A DNA stretch of 64,000 nt from Odontesthes bonariensis (GCF_027942865.1 NC_134509.1:6110754-6174753), one strand, 5' to 3'; numbered from the stretch's first letter, positions 11,023 to 24,448 are shown. Numbers and translations are program-made. The notes: generated by a model from the sequence alone, not told the origin.

Positions 11023-12479
11023 CGATCTGCGTCTCACATGGAAGGAAAACAAGACACTTAAACTTCCTTCCAACTACTCACCACGTTGGTTGATGCCGCA
11101 CCAGACAGGGTAAGGGCGCACATATTTAAAGTTTACATCTCAATGTCTTCACTTTTGTGACTTTAAATTAATCAACTGGAACAGATACCTTCATCTGATC
11201 TTTACAAAACATACTTGAATCAGAAAACATACAGTACACGCAGCCGGTCGTACAGGACAGACCCACACTGTAATGAACATCGGGTACTTACTGGGTTTAA
11301 CTGACCTGTCATGCCAGCTGACTGGGTTTTAAGGGTGAAAAGCTCATATGGATGGGCTACAGACAACAAAAACAAATACAAAAGCGGTAAGTGACACGGG
11401 CATAGGAAAACTTGTGCCACACTAAATACCTACATGTGCTCGTGTGAACCAACTCGTGTCGTCTTTGCCTCAACAACCTGGTTTACGGTTTCAGAGACTG
11501 CTTTCTGTAGAACCAGCTCCCACATAGCATCATGACACAGGTGATTTTGGAGGACGTTAATGCAAAAAAAGATGGGACAGAACACAAAACCACCCAGCAA
11601 CACAGACAGGCACTGCAGTAGAGACCAATCAGGAGAAGCCATTTTCCTTAAAGCTACTATCGGCGTTTACCCCAATTCTGTGCTGCTTTTGCAGTGTAGC
11701 CAGCTGTCTGTCAGCTGGTGAGTGTGACCTATTATCCTTCCTGCTATGAAGGGACTTTTAAAAAAAAAAAAAAAAAAATTTTAAAGTCTGAATGTTATTT
11801 TTCAACAATACTTTACTTTTGTAGTAATGGAAGGTAGGCTTTACATGCTGTTCAAGTGCATTATAACCAGATACAAACTGCTCAATTACAGCTAAATCAA
11901 CAAAAATAAATATCTTAACCGTACAGCATTAAAAAAATATATATATAATTAGGTGAGCCTCACCCTTAAACCTGACCTACTGTGTTGTTGGGTTCGTTTT
12001 GTTTTGCCAACACTGTGGCATTCATGCATGTTTCAGTTCCGATATGCACATGTAGGAGGGGAAAAAGGCTAAAAGTCAGAAAGTTACTTTCTCTTTCATT
12101 GTGATGCTAGTGTACTATAGCCACACATGTAATTTAATCTGAAATAATTTCCTTCATATTGGATACATGCTGTTATGTTATGTGCTACATGCTAACCAAA
12201 CGTTAGCCAAGATCCTGGTTTTGGGCTCCCGGCACACACGATCTGGACGTTTAAAAATCTTTGTTCTAAACTGATGAAAACAGTCCTATCAAGACAATGG
12301 CAGGTGAACTTAAAGAAACGAAAAAAAAAAAAAAAAAGCAACATGATGGTAAACTTGGGTGTTTAAATACCTGATGAAATCTTGCCACTTAACAGCGCCT
12401 TAAAACGTGGAGAAAATACAACACTATTACAAACCTTTAGGACTCACCTCCACGTACGTCAGGACAAACCAGCATTGGA
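11023..12479. other. Intergenic stretch, nothing recognised
   Basis: AT-rich sequence with homopolymer A runs (11760-11778, 12320-12336) and no protein-like frame, RNA gene or clear repeat ends. It lies just downstream of the likely znf207 cleavage site. Confidence 0.5.
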
Positions 12480-13111
12480 TTTCAAGATGGATTTTATTAC
12501 AACAGATTGATAAAACATTACAAAGGATGCATACAATTAAGCGTTTGACCAGGAAATATTAAAACAAACCTGAAAAAAAGAATAAAGCTAGAGACTGATG
12601 AGTCTTAGATCTGAAACGCTACTTTGTTGGAATCATCTTTAATTACTGAGGCCCTCACCAACCAAGGTTGGGGACGAATGTCCAACAGCACCTATGCGTG
12701 CTGTGAGGGCCTCAATCAATCTACAAAAAGAAATAAAAATTAACCAAATGTTTACAAGAACAACTTGCCTTTGTAAGGGGTTGGTATGTTCATGTGTAAC
12801 TCCAGCAGCTTCAAAAGAAATACGAATCATTTTTACACACTTCACCTCTATGAACCTGAGTGAAACCTATGGGAAAAAATATATCCTCACATGTGATCAA
12901 ATAACACCAAAACAGCTCTTAGGTATTTATGTGGTGTTTGGCTGTTTTCCAATAAACATGTTACAACAAATGTCCATGTGTTCTAACAAATAATGTTTGT
13001 CTTCACCACCACTGGTCTTACTGCTCTTTGCTTTGCAGCTAGGTTCGAAAAAGCACAAGGGTGAGAGAAAGGTATTAACCTCAAACCTAATGTGGTGGCT
13101 GCTTTGCTTCT
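12480..13111 (-). other. znf207: Probable znf207 3' UTR
   Basis: It runs from the stop codon at 13112 to an AATAAA (TTTATT at 12493-12498 on the plus strand), about 620 bases. Cleavage near 12470-12480 is inferred. Other AATAAA motifs further left would give longer forms. Confidence 0.5.
12493..12498 (-). terminator. znf207: Candidate poly(A) signal of znf207
   Basis: AATAAA on the minus strand in the context AATAAAATCC, about 615 bases after the stop codon. Confidence 0.5.
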
Positions 13112-13818
13112 TCAGTAGCGTCCGGCCGGAGACATGACAGGCGGCCTCATACCCATGGGAGGGCCTCCCTGGTACTGGGGCACCATAGGAGGACCTTGCC
13201 CGTAAGGAGGCATCCCCCCTGGCATGTAGCCTGGCATACCCTGAGGAGGGGCGCCATACTGACCTGCAGAGAACACAGATGAAGGGAGTGCAATTTTTTT
13301 AGTGCTACGAATTCGACAACCATTTAAAACCCATATTTTTCTAATAAACTGACATAGCAGCTGGGTATGTAATCTATTCTTATACACGTTACTGTTCAAA
13401 ACCTAACAAAAATGTTCTTACCATGCATGGGGTGCCTCATGCCAGGCTGCTGTGGTGGCAGGCCTTGCTGTGGGGGCATTAAGCCTCCCACAGCTGCCAC
13501 TGGGGGAGCAGCCACGAGGGCCTGACCAGGCCTGGGTATGAGGCGCTGGTAACGAGGCAACTGGGCCTTCATCTCCTCCTGTTTGCAGGGACAACACACA
13601 AAGCAAACATTCAGACTACAGAAACCCTGCTATTCCCCTTTCAGTACAAAGAAAACACTCACAATAAGGTTGAGGAATTGGGTACCAATGTTGGCGTGCC
13701 CACATTTCAGACTGAGGATATTCAAGTTCAGAATGATCCTTTAACATAACCACAAAAGAGAAACTACTGAGTAGTTTAATGGATATACAATCTAAAAGCT
13801 CAACTTGACATTTAAGAG

Positions 13819-13850
<32 letters not shown>

Positions 13851-16800
13851 TCCAAGTTTTAAAGCAGAACCTGGCTGCTGGTCTTATAATGCTCCAGTAC
13901 AATATCACTAAATGTACTATAAATCAGTCATTACTTACTGTGAAAAGGGCAAAACAGAAAGCTCAAGCAACTTACCAGTGAGATATCCTCATCAGGGTGG
14001 ATCAACTTACTAGTTGCACTCGTGGTGGTGAGGGTGGCAGGCTTACTGGTCACTGTGGCTGGGGGTTTGGCCACAGTGCTGCTAGAGGGATTAGAAGAAG
14101 AAGTAGAAGAGGAAGAGGAGACAGAGGGTTGGGTGTAGGCAGGGAATGTCGCTTTGGGAGGCTCGGACGAGGCGCCAGTGCTGAGTGAGTTTGTGGCTGC
14201 GACTCCTGAAGTGCTCTGCTGGGCCTGTGCAAACACACGAGACAGAATGGTCAAAAATAAGCCCAAACGTTGGCACCTTTCCAACATGCAAAATAAATCA
14301 AAGACTTTTCAGACAAACAAGAAGCTATGGGTAATACCTCAGTACCACCCAGGGTGCAACAGAATCCATGTCATTTAAAAGGTTTGCCTTTTTATTCGGG
14401 CTGAAATGGATGAATAAGCTTCAGTCGGTAACTGAATCCAACATAACGATTTCACCTCGTATATAAACAACTTACATAGCCATGGTATCTACTCTGAACC
14501 TTGCAAATCCTGCTTGAAATGAGTTCAGCCCTTTGTATCAAGAGTAGTATTTATCTTCAAATGAGTCACTTCAAATGAGTCACTTCCAGTGTTCAGAAAT
14601 CAAGATTGAAGGGGAAAATAAATGCACATTATGTACTACTGCAACATACAAAGTCATTTCAAAGCACCACGAGTAATTCTTGCACATTTCATGCTGCAGA
14701 AGTCTGGGGCGGACGATGCCAAGTAAGACCCGTGTTAAATCCCTCCGTTTGCCTCCATTTTGTGTTAAATAAACAAAGCACATGCAGTTATGAAGCTCAC
14801 AGGTCTTGCTAAAGAAAGCTTACAGGGCAAATACTGTTAGTCAACAGCCTAGCTGGATACTTAAAAGTTGACAGGCAAAGTTAATATGCAACATGCAGCT
14901 GCCTCCACTTCAAAGTACTGTCTGTCAGCATACTTGTGGCATGTTAGGAAAGGGAGGCTGGGAGGAGGCAGACTGAAGGTCTGCAGGTGGAGTGGAAACG
15001 GCTGTTGTGCTGCTGTGAACACCAGAGCCCATCTGCAGCATGTTGGAAAGGAGATCACAGGATTGGCATGTAACATGTCCATTTCAACTATCCAACTTTA
15101 ATTCAGCTGTGACACTGAGTAACAAATAATGATCATGGGGTTAGTAAGAGGAGCTGAGACTTCAGAAATCCCAAGGGGAAATAAAGCATGGACACATTAC
15201 CCTTGAGTGTTGTTTGTATAAAACCTTAAAGATGACTCAAATAGCGGAAAATAAGACAACCTGTAAATCGTTCTTTTTAAGGGTGATGTGTGTGTGAGTG
15301 GGGTCGCGTGATGCCAACCTGTGCTGCACTGGGGAAGAGGGGTTTGGTGACGGCGGGCTGAGCCGCTGGCGCTGCTGGTCGGCTGGGTATTGGTCCTGCT
15401 GCAGGAGCTGGGGCGATGTGGGGCATCCCCGGCCTTGGAGCCATATGAGGAGGCATTCCTGAACGGTCAAACATATTCTGTAAACATTCTTCCGATGGCA
15501 CTGACAGAGAATTTAAAGAAAGAAAAAAAGGGCGGACGGCAGAAAAGCAAGGCCATTTATCAAGCTCTCCACTCTTAATATCCTCATGTAATGCCACTTT
15601 CTGAACCGAAATGGTTCTCATCAGTTATTCAGTTTATCACACAGCATGACAAGGAAATGTGCCAACTTTAAAAAGGTCGAAACCAACAGAAGCTTGGAAC
15701 TTCTATTTTAAATTAGGATTTAAAAATAAGTAACATAACATACTAACGACCTCAAAATATTGCAACGTTTTCATATGCGCACTGCACGATGAAACTTTCT
15801 TGGGCCATTTAAAGGGGAACTCCGGGGCATTTGAAGCGTGTTTCCATTGCTAGAGGTTGTCAAATACTGATAGTAGGACACAGAGAGGTGCAAATCTGCG
15901 CTCCCTGTGTGGAGATCGCTCTGTTCGCACACCCTGTCATGCGAGGCTAATACGTGGTGGCTAAGGGGCAAGCGCTAACCCTTCCACGTAAAACAACAAC
16001 TTGCACACTGCAGAAACGTCACACCACTTTATAAACCATCCGACAATAAAGTCACAATCCTTACCATCAAAACCATATGCATGGTTCTCACATTACTGGC
16101 ATGGGGACGTTACAAAACAACTTTATAAACAGCATGTCACTCACCGGCTGGTTGTAGGCTCGCGCATGTGAAAGCCCAAAAGAGTCGATGGAAAATAATC
16201 CCATATACAAAACAATTATATTCTCTAGAAAAACTGCGTTCAAGTATTTAAAACATTACAACAATATTACTGGGCATGTATTGTTGTAATGTTTTAAATA
16301 CTTGAACGCAGTTTTTCTAGAGAAGATAATTGTTTTGTATATGGGATTATCGTCCATCGACTCTTTTGGGCTTTCACATGCGCGAGCGTACAACCAGCCG
16401 GTGAGTTACATGCTGTTTATAAAGTTGTTTTGTAACGTCCCCATGCCAGTAATGTGAGAACCATGCATATGGTTTTGATGGTACGGCTTGTGACTTTATT
16501 GTCGGATGGGTTATAAAGTGGTGTGACGTTTCTGCAGTGTGCAAGTTGTTGTTTTACGTGGAAGGGTTAGCGCTTGCCCCTTAGCCACCACGTATTAGCC
16601 TCGCATGACAGGGTGTGCGAACAGAGCGATCTCCACACAGGGAGCGCAGATTTGCACCTCTCTGTGTCCTACTATCAGTATTTGACAACCTCTAGCAATG
16701 GAAACGCGCTTCAAATGCCCCGGAGTTCCCCTTTAAGAGATTCAATTATTTTGTTGAGGAAGAAAGAAATAATATGTCGCCTCTAAAAATGCAACCAAGC

Positions 16801-19486
16801 CTCACCTGGTGGAATAGCAGGCATCCCTGGCATCATGGGAGGCATCATCCCTCCCATTTGCATCATGCTGCAAAAGAGCAAAGTCGTTCATTTCCCTGAT
16901 AGCTACAGCAAAGTTACAGTCGAGGCCAGGAACGTATGTGAAACCCATAAAAAGATATTTATTCTTACGCTGGTGGCATTCCGTGCATTGCAGGAGGCAT
17001 GCCGTGCATCATGGGAGGAACACCTGGCATCATAGGAGGCATTCCTGGAACAATTAGAGAGAAAGCGTGGTCCGTTTACTTAAAACTCAACATACTGACC
17101 GAACAACTTTTACACGCTGCGACATTGCAGTTTTTAAAAGCCATTTTGCTCATCTGAACCTGCTGCCACAGGGCGTGCTTTATTAGCATTTGAAGAGAGT
17201 TAAGAGATGACCTGCAGAGAGCAGCTACACAGAGAAAAACATTTGGTTTGTCCATTTATTTAACTTTAAAACTCAGTTAAAGGTCAAAGTAGCACCGAAG
17301 ACTCACGTTAGGGCTGCGCAATACATCCTTTCAGATGTCCATTATCAAGTCAGGCAAATTAATTTAAACACATCACGCCACAGGATTGGTATGATACAAA
17401 AGGAAAGGAAAGTCCTAAAAACTTTAGTCTGACTTAAGATTCATAAAAACACAGGTTGATGCTACTCGGAGATTTGCAGGTTCTGTGTCAGCGAACAGGT
17501 GAAAAATACGAGAATCTTTGGTTGCAATAAGAAAGCAATGGTGTGAAGAGGTGAGTCAATTTATTCAACCAATGAGCGACAGCAGCGTGCCCCGTTTCTG
17601 CTCCAGTCTTAGAAGTGTCTTAGCCAAACGTATAGCCTTAAAGTATGTCATTTCAAAGTATATTTTAAAACTTTTATATTCTCATTTTCTAAAAGCCGCC
17701 TCAAGAAAATCCAAACACCAGAATGACTCATTTTCTTTAACCGAACAGAGCATCTGCTGAAAATCTATTTTCACATAATTATCTTGAAGCATTTCCTTAA
17801 ACTTTAAAATCAAAATACTTTTTAAAGTTAAACTACTAACAATGCATCTGGCTAGATGAATATCTACTTTCAGTTCCCCATGGCTTATGCACTGCTTAGT
17901 AAATCAAGAATATCCTTGCCAAATAAATCCTACAATGTTCCTTATAAAATAAAAAATAAAAAAAGAGATAAATGCAACCAATATAACTGCATCCCGCAGC
18001 TCTCCACTCGTACATCTTAACAGAAATCACAGCTTTTGAGTTGGTGAGAAATCCCTGTGAATATGTGCGTTTTCAATTCAAACTGATTTCCTGCTTCTGC
18101 CGTTTGTAAAAACCTTGCCTTGATATCCCCCATGAGGAATCCCAGGAGCGCCGGCCACAGGTATCCCAGGTTGGGTCATTTGAGCAGCATAGCCTGCTTG
18201 GGGCTGGATAGCGGAAACCTGCTGAACTGACGGTCCGGGTTCGTCGTCATCGTCATCATCATCCGAGTCGTCTTGATTGTTTGACTTCTTCTTTTGACTC
18301 TCTAAAAACAAATGTGATGGTGATGCCGCTGCTTAACTATAAACCGCCCAATGCTTTGACAAAAAAAACCCCACAGTAAGGTTAACTTTATTGTTAACAC
18401 ACTGCCTCTGATCATAACTACTGAGAATACCACAAAATACTGGGGTTTCCCTTCACCATTTCTCAATAAAAATCATAACAATTACAATTAGTCTACTTAT
18501 CCTAGTTACATATTCACACAAATACATAATTAACTCTTGCATTAACAAAGCTACTACAACTACTTTGCTTTATCCTGTTACAGACAATATGTGCACAGGA
18601 CGGTGAACTAACCCTGCGATTTTTGTTCTAACGTTCGTCTTCTTTCCTGCATGTCTTTCTCTGGAATTCCCTCCATGCCGTAGATCTCCAGCTCAATGTC
18701 TGTTCTGCCAGGAATTGCGTTTGGAACACTGTCAATGGTCTCTTTGTGCACCTGAAACACACGAAAAAGTGAGCCAGATCAGATCCTAGAAACAGGCAGT
18801 GTGTAAAACTACCGATCAACATATTCAAATTCAATCTCTGGAAATTAACGACCACAAGGATAAAGACTCATACCTGCATGCAGTGAATAGCCAAGCCGGG
18901 ACCAGTGTATAACTTCTTGTGGCAAATGTGGCATTTAAAATGCTTTGCCTTCTGATGCTGAATCAGGATTTTTTCATCGTCAAAGTCTCGATTGCAATAC
19001 CTTCAGCAGATGTTAAGGAACGCTGCTCAACAACGAAATCAGCATATCGTAAAAATCTCACACAAACAATTCAATAACAGTGCTGCTTGTCAACTATCAC
19101 AGTTAACATGCAGTCACTAGGCTGCTTTCACTTGGCTATTAGCTAACAGATTATCTAACGCTGAAGGAAGCATTTCTTATTCTTCTTTTTGGCACTACTA
19201 CAATCTTAAATTAGCTTACTGACACGTAAAAACACTCAACACCAAGTGTTTTACTTGTATCAATTGTATAGGACTGGGTAAAACCAGCTTTCTCAATGGG
19301 ATTAAGACCAACTCGTTAGGCTAACGTTAGCTCGCGATACGAAAGACGAATGGATAAATTGGTTTAGGCCTCCCTTTGTCAGGCTAACATGTAGCCTGTG
19401 GCCTTCCAGCGGCAGCGATTTACCGTCCAGGCAAAAAAAGGATACCAGCACCATGGTTTCATCTGCTTCTTCTTCTTTCGCCCCAT
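13112..19486 (-). CDS. znf207: ZNF207 / BuGZ, complete (eleven coding exons)
   Basis: BuGZ is a microtubule- and Bub3-binding nuclear/spindle protein that loads Bub3 on kinetochores. It also phase-separates and takes part in splicing. Exons are 19446-19486, 18874-19000, 18613-18751, 18119-18301, 16969-17044, 16806-16867, 15319-15458, 14934-15032, 13976-14224, 13422-13578 and 13112-13263. They give 474 aa, close to the human 478-494. [14 protein letters not shown] opens the protein. Two C2H2 fingers use C13, C16, H29, H34 and C37, C40, H53, H58. An acidic run lies at 113-123. Met/Pro/Gly-rich low-complexity repeats follow, then Ser/Thr-rich sequence. The GLEBS Bub3-binding motif is near 361-392 ([12 protein letters not shown] then [12 protein letters not shown], with the paired glutamates 373-374), and the C-terminus is [11 protein letters not shown]. 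Fish often carry a and b copies; which one this is was not determined. The exon 4 donor is GC. Confidence 0.95.
13817..13846. repeat. (TA)n microsatellite
   Basis: About fifteen TA units in the znf207 intron between exons 9 and 10. Confidence 0.85.
15809..16736. mobile_element. Foldback MITE: 928-bp near-perfect hairpin
   Basis: The two 458-bp arms (15809-16266 and 16279-16736) are reverse complements with nine mismatches and no gaps by hand alignment, about 98% identity. They are separated by a 12-base loop. The outer ends read TTAAAGGGGAACTCC and GGAGTTCCCCTTTAA, so a TTAA target is likely. No transposase is encoded; a 62-codon frame occurs in both arms only because they are copies. It lies in the znf207 intron between exons 6 and 7. 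Confidence 0.9.
17045..18118 (-). other. znf207: GC-AG intron of znf207
   Basis: The donor reads CAAG|GCAAGG, matching the AG|GCAAGT consensus of GC-type introns, and the acceptor is TTCCAG|GAATG. Using the GT five bases later instead puts the next exon out of frame and meets a stop within five codons. Human-like MPPMMPG sequence follows only with the GC donor. Confidence 0.7.
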
Positions 19487-19539
19487 TATACAAAACTAAT
19501 GAAAAATATCTCACACAACGGTAAATATTACTCCTATTA

Positions 19540-19700
19540 TCTTTTAGATGATAGCATGCTTTCGTCCCGTGACGAGGATGAAAATGGCGCTTCTGAAGTT
19601 CTGGACGCTGCAGTCTCGCGCAAACACAAAGTAAGACGTCAGTGACACGTGACGCCACCGGTTCTACAAACAGGAAACGAGAAATACGCCGCACGTATTT
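19540..19700 (-). promoter_or_regulatory. znf207: Probable znf207 promoter and 5' UTR
   Basis: CpG-rich stretch just upstream of the start codon at 19486. It holds AAAATGGCG (19581-19589, YY1-like), CACGTGAC (19646-19653, E box) and GACGTCA (19635-19641, CRE/ATF-like). No TATA box is seen, as usual for a housekeeping gene. The transcription start is not mapped. Confidence 0.55.
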
Positions 19701-19798
19701 ATTTTACACAGCGAAGTGAGTTGATTTAGATTTAGATTTTTTTTTTATTTTCATCTATATTTTGTAACACGGATAAATACCAACCTCACATGGTTTTA

Positions 19799-20185
19799 TC
19801 AAATCAAATCAAATTTATTTATATAGCACATTTCATGTACAAACAATTCAAAGTGCTTTACAATAAAAGCATTGCAGCAGGGAGTGTAAGAAGCATTAAA
19901 AATACATAAAAGAATATAAACAGAAACAAATTAGATAATTTAAATGAATTTAAAAACAAGCAACAGTCTAGATAAGTTAAAAGATATTTCATGCATAGAC
20001 ACATGAGAACAGAAATGTCTTTAACCTGGATTTAAAAATGTCTACATTTGGTGAAAGTTTAATCTCCACTGGCAGTTTGTTCCACTTGTTTGCAGCATAA
20101 CAGCTAAATGCTGCTTCTCCATGTTTAGTCTGGACTCTGGACTGGACCAGCTGACCTGAGTCCTTGGATCTCAGAGTACCTCTCA
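19799..20185 (-). mobile_element. L2/CR1-like LINE, 3' end
   Basis: On the minus strand it ends in GTGCTATATAAATAAATTTG followed by an ATTTG-type repeat tail, a common fish LINE terminus. The body at 19991-20175 is nearly identical to 24498-24680, another copy of the same family. Confidence 0.65.
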
Positions 20186-23100
20186 GTACAAAGCTCAGTT
20201 AGGCCGCCGATGCTTAACAATCATGTTCATGGTCATTGATTGAGGAAGTTACGTTTTGGTCATTTTGCTGCCATCACCCACCTTAAATTCCCGCTACCTA
20301 ATGAGAACATAATCAGGAGTGACAGGATCACTGGCTCGTAAAGATTAAGGATAGTTTTCATGAATGTGATAAACAGAAATGTACTCTAATATGCCTTTCA
20401 TGTAGAGTTTAACCTTGTCTTTGCCCTAAAATAACACACCTAGTTATAGCTTTAAAAACTTCCCAACAAGGACTTCCTTGAATAGTATTTTAAAGGTTTG
20501 GTTTACACACATTGCAGCTAAAATGCCTCTTCAATACATTCTGATGGTCGTAGGTATTCATTCAGATAATCAGTTTCTGCTTTTTATAGGAACCAAATAA
20601 CATTCCACAAGACACCAAAAACAGCACAGATCGATTAGAGATCTGTAGATTTATCCAAAACTACTGTCACAAAGATATATGTTGTAAACACATTGACTTA
20701 TGACAGCAGGATGAATTTAACTAGTAAAAATTAGTCTGCAGGCTTCAAATTTTATTGCAAAATGGAACATTTACCCATCAAACAAACACTTAAAGAAGCA
20801 CTAAATACAAATAACTGGTAAGGGCATATAGGGACTTCACTTATTTCGCCATAGAAGGATATTGACGAAAGTGTCCTTACACAGAAAAACAGTCAATCTG
20901 ATTAAGAGGAATGCTTTCTCACGAAATAAGTGGTAGCCTTTTACCCGTTAAAATCTGTCATATAAAGATCCTGCTGGTGAAACGTGTTCTGGCTTCTTAC
21001 TTAATTTCTGTCCATTTCTGTGAGCTTATCAGCATTGTTATGGTGGACGTTTAAGATGGGGAAGGTAATCAACTGGCGGCCACAAGGAAATCAGTACCAA
21101 GAATTTTACATGATTTGTCCCAAAACCTAGAATTGCCTCTGAGCCACATCTAAAGTAGAAATGTGAAACCGGTTCATTCATTCAGCACAATGATGAGGAC
21201 ACAGCTTTAGAAAGACAAAAGTCATATTTCTGCTGTAAACCACATATTTTCACCTTTGTGCAGCACTGTGCATTGTGTAGGTTTGTATGTTCCCTGTTTG
21301 CTTTGCTCATTCAGATTTGTGTATACTGACAATTATGGGTGATAATAATAAAAAAAATAATATGATTATAACCATTCCTATCCTCTTAATGAAACGAAAA
21401 ACTACTTAAATATCTGTGCATAACAATGATGCAGTACTGAACCTTCGTCACTGGAGGGTGGTATTTCCTGGTAGATGAAATGCAACTCCTTTGTGTTGTT
21501 TTCAGATTATGACAAGTCCAAGAATGGATGTAAAACATTTCCCAATGAGAGTATCAATGATAGCAAATGTATTTATGTTGCATTTGAATGGAAGATATGG
21601 CAGATGTGGAAGATGAGTTGGGATCTTGGTCAGATGCAGTTGACTCGAACACAGAACACTGCAGCAGAACTAAATGCTCCAGTTTTAGAGGACTTGCCTA
21701 AACATACAAGGATGAGCTTGTTTAGAATCTTAAAATACAACGATGCCACACCGAACTCACAAAGTAGTTACATCTGATAGTCACAAACAAAACTTGTTAT
21801 TCACACGTCAGGACACAACAGGAAGTAGCAACAAATGATCAAACCGAAAGCCCACTGTTGTGCAACCATCATTTAGTAAGACACATTTAAAACAGTGGTC
21901 GACCCAATGTGCTTTCCATTCAGGGTGAATTAAAGAAATGAATTACTGACATTAAAAAAAAAGCATTAGAAACATGACACAACAGAATATAAACAAAAAT
22001 AGTGCCAAAATCAATCGATTATAGTTTAAACAAATGTAGAATACGATGACTAAGTATAAAGTTACAATACAATCAAACAAAAAAATTCAATCAATAGTTC
22101 AATCTGATATGAAATTACCAGTGGAGGAGGAAGATTAATATGCAGTTGAAGGCTTTCCCAGAGTTTAGGAGCAGAAACTGAGAGTTGGACCGCCTTTGGA
22201 TTTGAGACGTGAGTAAGGGACTGAATGTCCAGGACATAAGTGTACTGGATATTATCTGCTTTCCTGGTGTCACCCGGAAGAATACGTCTCATTGCTTGAG
22301 AGGCTCAGCACTTAGCAGCTCTAATTATTGCTGTGATATTTACAGTATGTGTGTAGCAAATCCAGTTTGGCACAGTGGGAAGAGATTTCACCAGGCATGT
22401 CTTTTATCCATCCACCACAGGTGAGGCAAATAAAGATCATTTGGACAACAAAGCCAGTGTACCATCAAAAGGCTCACACAGTGGAGATGCAGAAAGGCAT
22501 ATTACAAGTGGATTATGAAAGAGGGTTTTCAATTTTGCTGCTGGAATCCAATAACTTTTATATTAGTGGGATTTCTGAATGAATAGACTTATTCAATCAT
22601 TGTAAACAAAGTAAACAACACAATAAGGTAGCAAACAGCTTAATAAAAAATAACTGTTTATTGCCTTGAAGTTAACTGTGGATCGTTAAGTTGATTCAGG
22701 GTAAAGAAATGTCCATATTTGAATGTCAAATAATATTGACGTCTATTCAATAACATTTGGAACAATGAACTGCAGCCTCTCTTTACTGAAACAGTTCTTG
22801 TTACTTTGGACAATTTTCGTGTGGAGAAAACCTACCGTATACTTAAAGCTACGTCCTTCATAGGAAATGGCTTTTATCCCAATTATTAGCCATTAAGACA
22901 GCAAACCCAAACTCTCTGGAAAAGAGCTCCTCCTGTTTAGAAAATCCAATCTAAACCCTGCTTAAAGCTGTCTTCTTTTAAAAACAGTAGTATTTTGAAC
23001 TGAAATGATTGTAGGTGAAACGAAAGTCCCCTGAAGTATATAGCCAGTGTTGTATGTGTGTTTTTACATATTCTAATACAGACAAGTTCAAGGCCGGACC

Positions 23101-23216
23101 AACTTAATATCATGCATGTGTTAGCTGTGTGAGTAGCTTGTGTGTAAGGCAGCCACAGAAGTGGAAGCAGCATGTCTCCTTTACTAAGAACTCGGTTGGA
23201 GACTCTTGGATATGGG
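20186..23216. other. Intergenic stretch, nothing recognised
   Basis: AT-rich, no exon-like frame with family resemblance and no tRNA. The 100-codon plus-strand frame at 21475-21777 has no recognisable motif. Enhancers cannot be judged from one sequence. Confidence 0.5.
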
Positions 23217-23440
23217 GCTACATGGTTTGATGGTCAAAAAACAAGCATATTAGGTTAATTGGAGATTCTAAATTGAACACAGAAGTGAGTGTGAATGATT
23301 TGTCTCTATGTTGACCCTTGATGAAATGGCGGCCTGTTAGGTGTACCCTACCTTTCACCCAGTGGCAGCTGGGATAGGCTTCAGCTCCCCACGGCCCTGA
23401 ATTGAATTGAGTGGATATAGAAAATGGAAGAATGGACTCT
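23217..23440 (+). repeat. Common teleost interspersed repeat (LINE 3' tail type)
   Basis: Contains GGTTAATTGGAGATTCTAAATT, TGTCTCTATGTTGACCC, GGCGGCCTGTTAGGTGTACCC and AGCTGGGATAGGCTTCAGC in the usual order of a very abundant fish repeat, ending ATGGAAGAATGG. Its exact family was not assigned. Confidence 0.6.
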
Positions 23441-24448
23441 TGGGTATAGGCAAAAGAAAGAAAAACATAAGCAAACAAACACAACCCCCATTGGCAAAAC
23501 TTTTATTTTGTGAGAGCCACAACACTTTGCTGAACATTTCAAAGCACAACTTTTATACCAGGTGTGAAAAATTGCAGAAATAAAGCAGTTAAAAGAGTCC
23601 TGGTGCTGCTTTCTTTCAGAAACGCTGGTTTTAATTTGTATTGCTGTCAAATGCTACTTCTGACTCTCTGAGGCTCAAAGCTCAAACTGTGCAAGTATGA
23701 CTTTAAATCATATTGTATGGTCAAAAAGGATATTTCCTTATGGTAATAAATAAAATACCTGGAGAGTGTAAATTGTGGGAAGGTTAAAGAGACTGTTCAC
23801 AGTAGTTTCTCAGGTTCTTGGATGAGAAGGTAAGAAAGTATTTTGTATCTTTAAATGTATGTAATCCAATGTCTCTGAGCATCTGTATCTATAATTCATG
23901 TTGAGATTTTGGCAAGGATTAGGCTAGTGGTAGTTTTGTATGTAACTCCATGGAATCATTTTAAGTCAAGGTAAACATCCAAGGAAAGGTGGAAGGAAAA
24001 ATTCTTTAGGACTTCAGTGCATTAAAGTATTAAAAATAAGATATTCAAAGATGTATCTTTTGTTAATTTGCCCAGTTACTTCAGGGCCTGTTAAAATGAA
24101 GTGTCAATTTGTAATTTCCACTAGATAGAGACATTGTTGAAGACAAAGACCAGGCACTTTCGTGCCTTGTATGATGAATCTGGAAGAAGAGCTGGTATTA
24201 AAGCCTTCCCAGTAGAATGGAGGCTGTTACAACTGTGTTCAGAAGTAAAATGTTTTAAAAACACATGAGTTTATGCTTAATCACTGCTTTATCAATTTCA
24301 TACTTGCAATTACCACGACACAATGTGATGTACTCAATCTGAACCTGCATCCTTGTGTTTTTAAAACAGTTTTAGTTGTTAGTTTTTTTGCAGAAACAGA
24401 TTATTAACCCACAATTTGATGAACAATTGAATATGCATTGAAAATCTT

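Noticed and set aside
15771..15971. Paired identical small frames in the znf207 intron (also at 16574-16786) as a gene family
   Set aside because: They are the same sequence in the two arms of the 928-bp hairpin, with no start context or homology.
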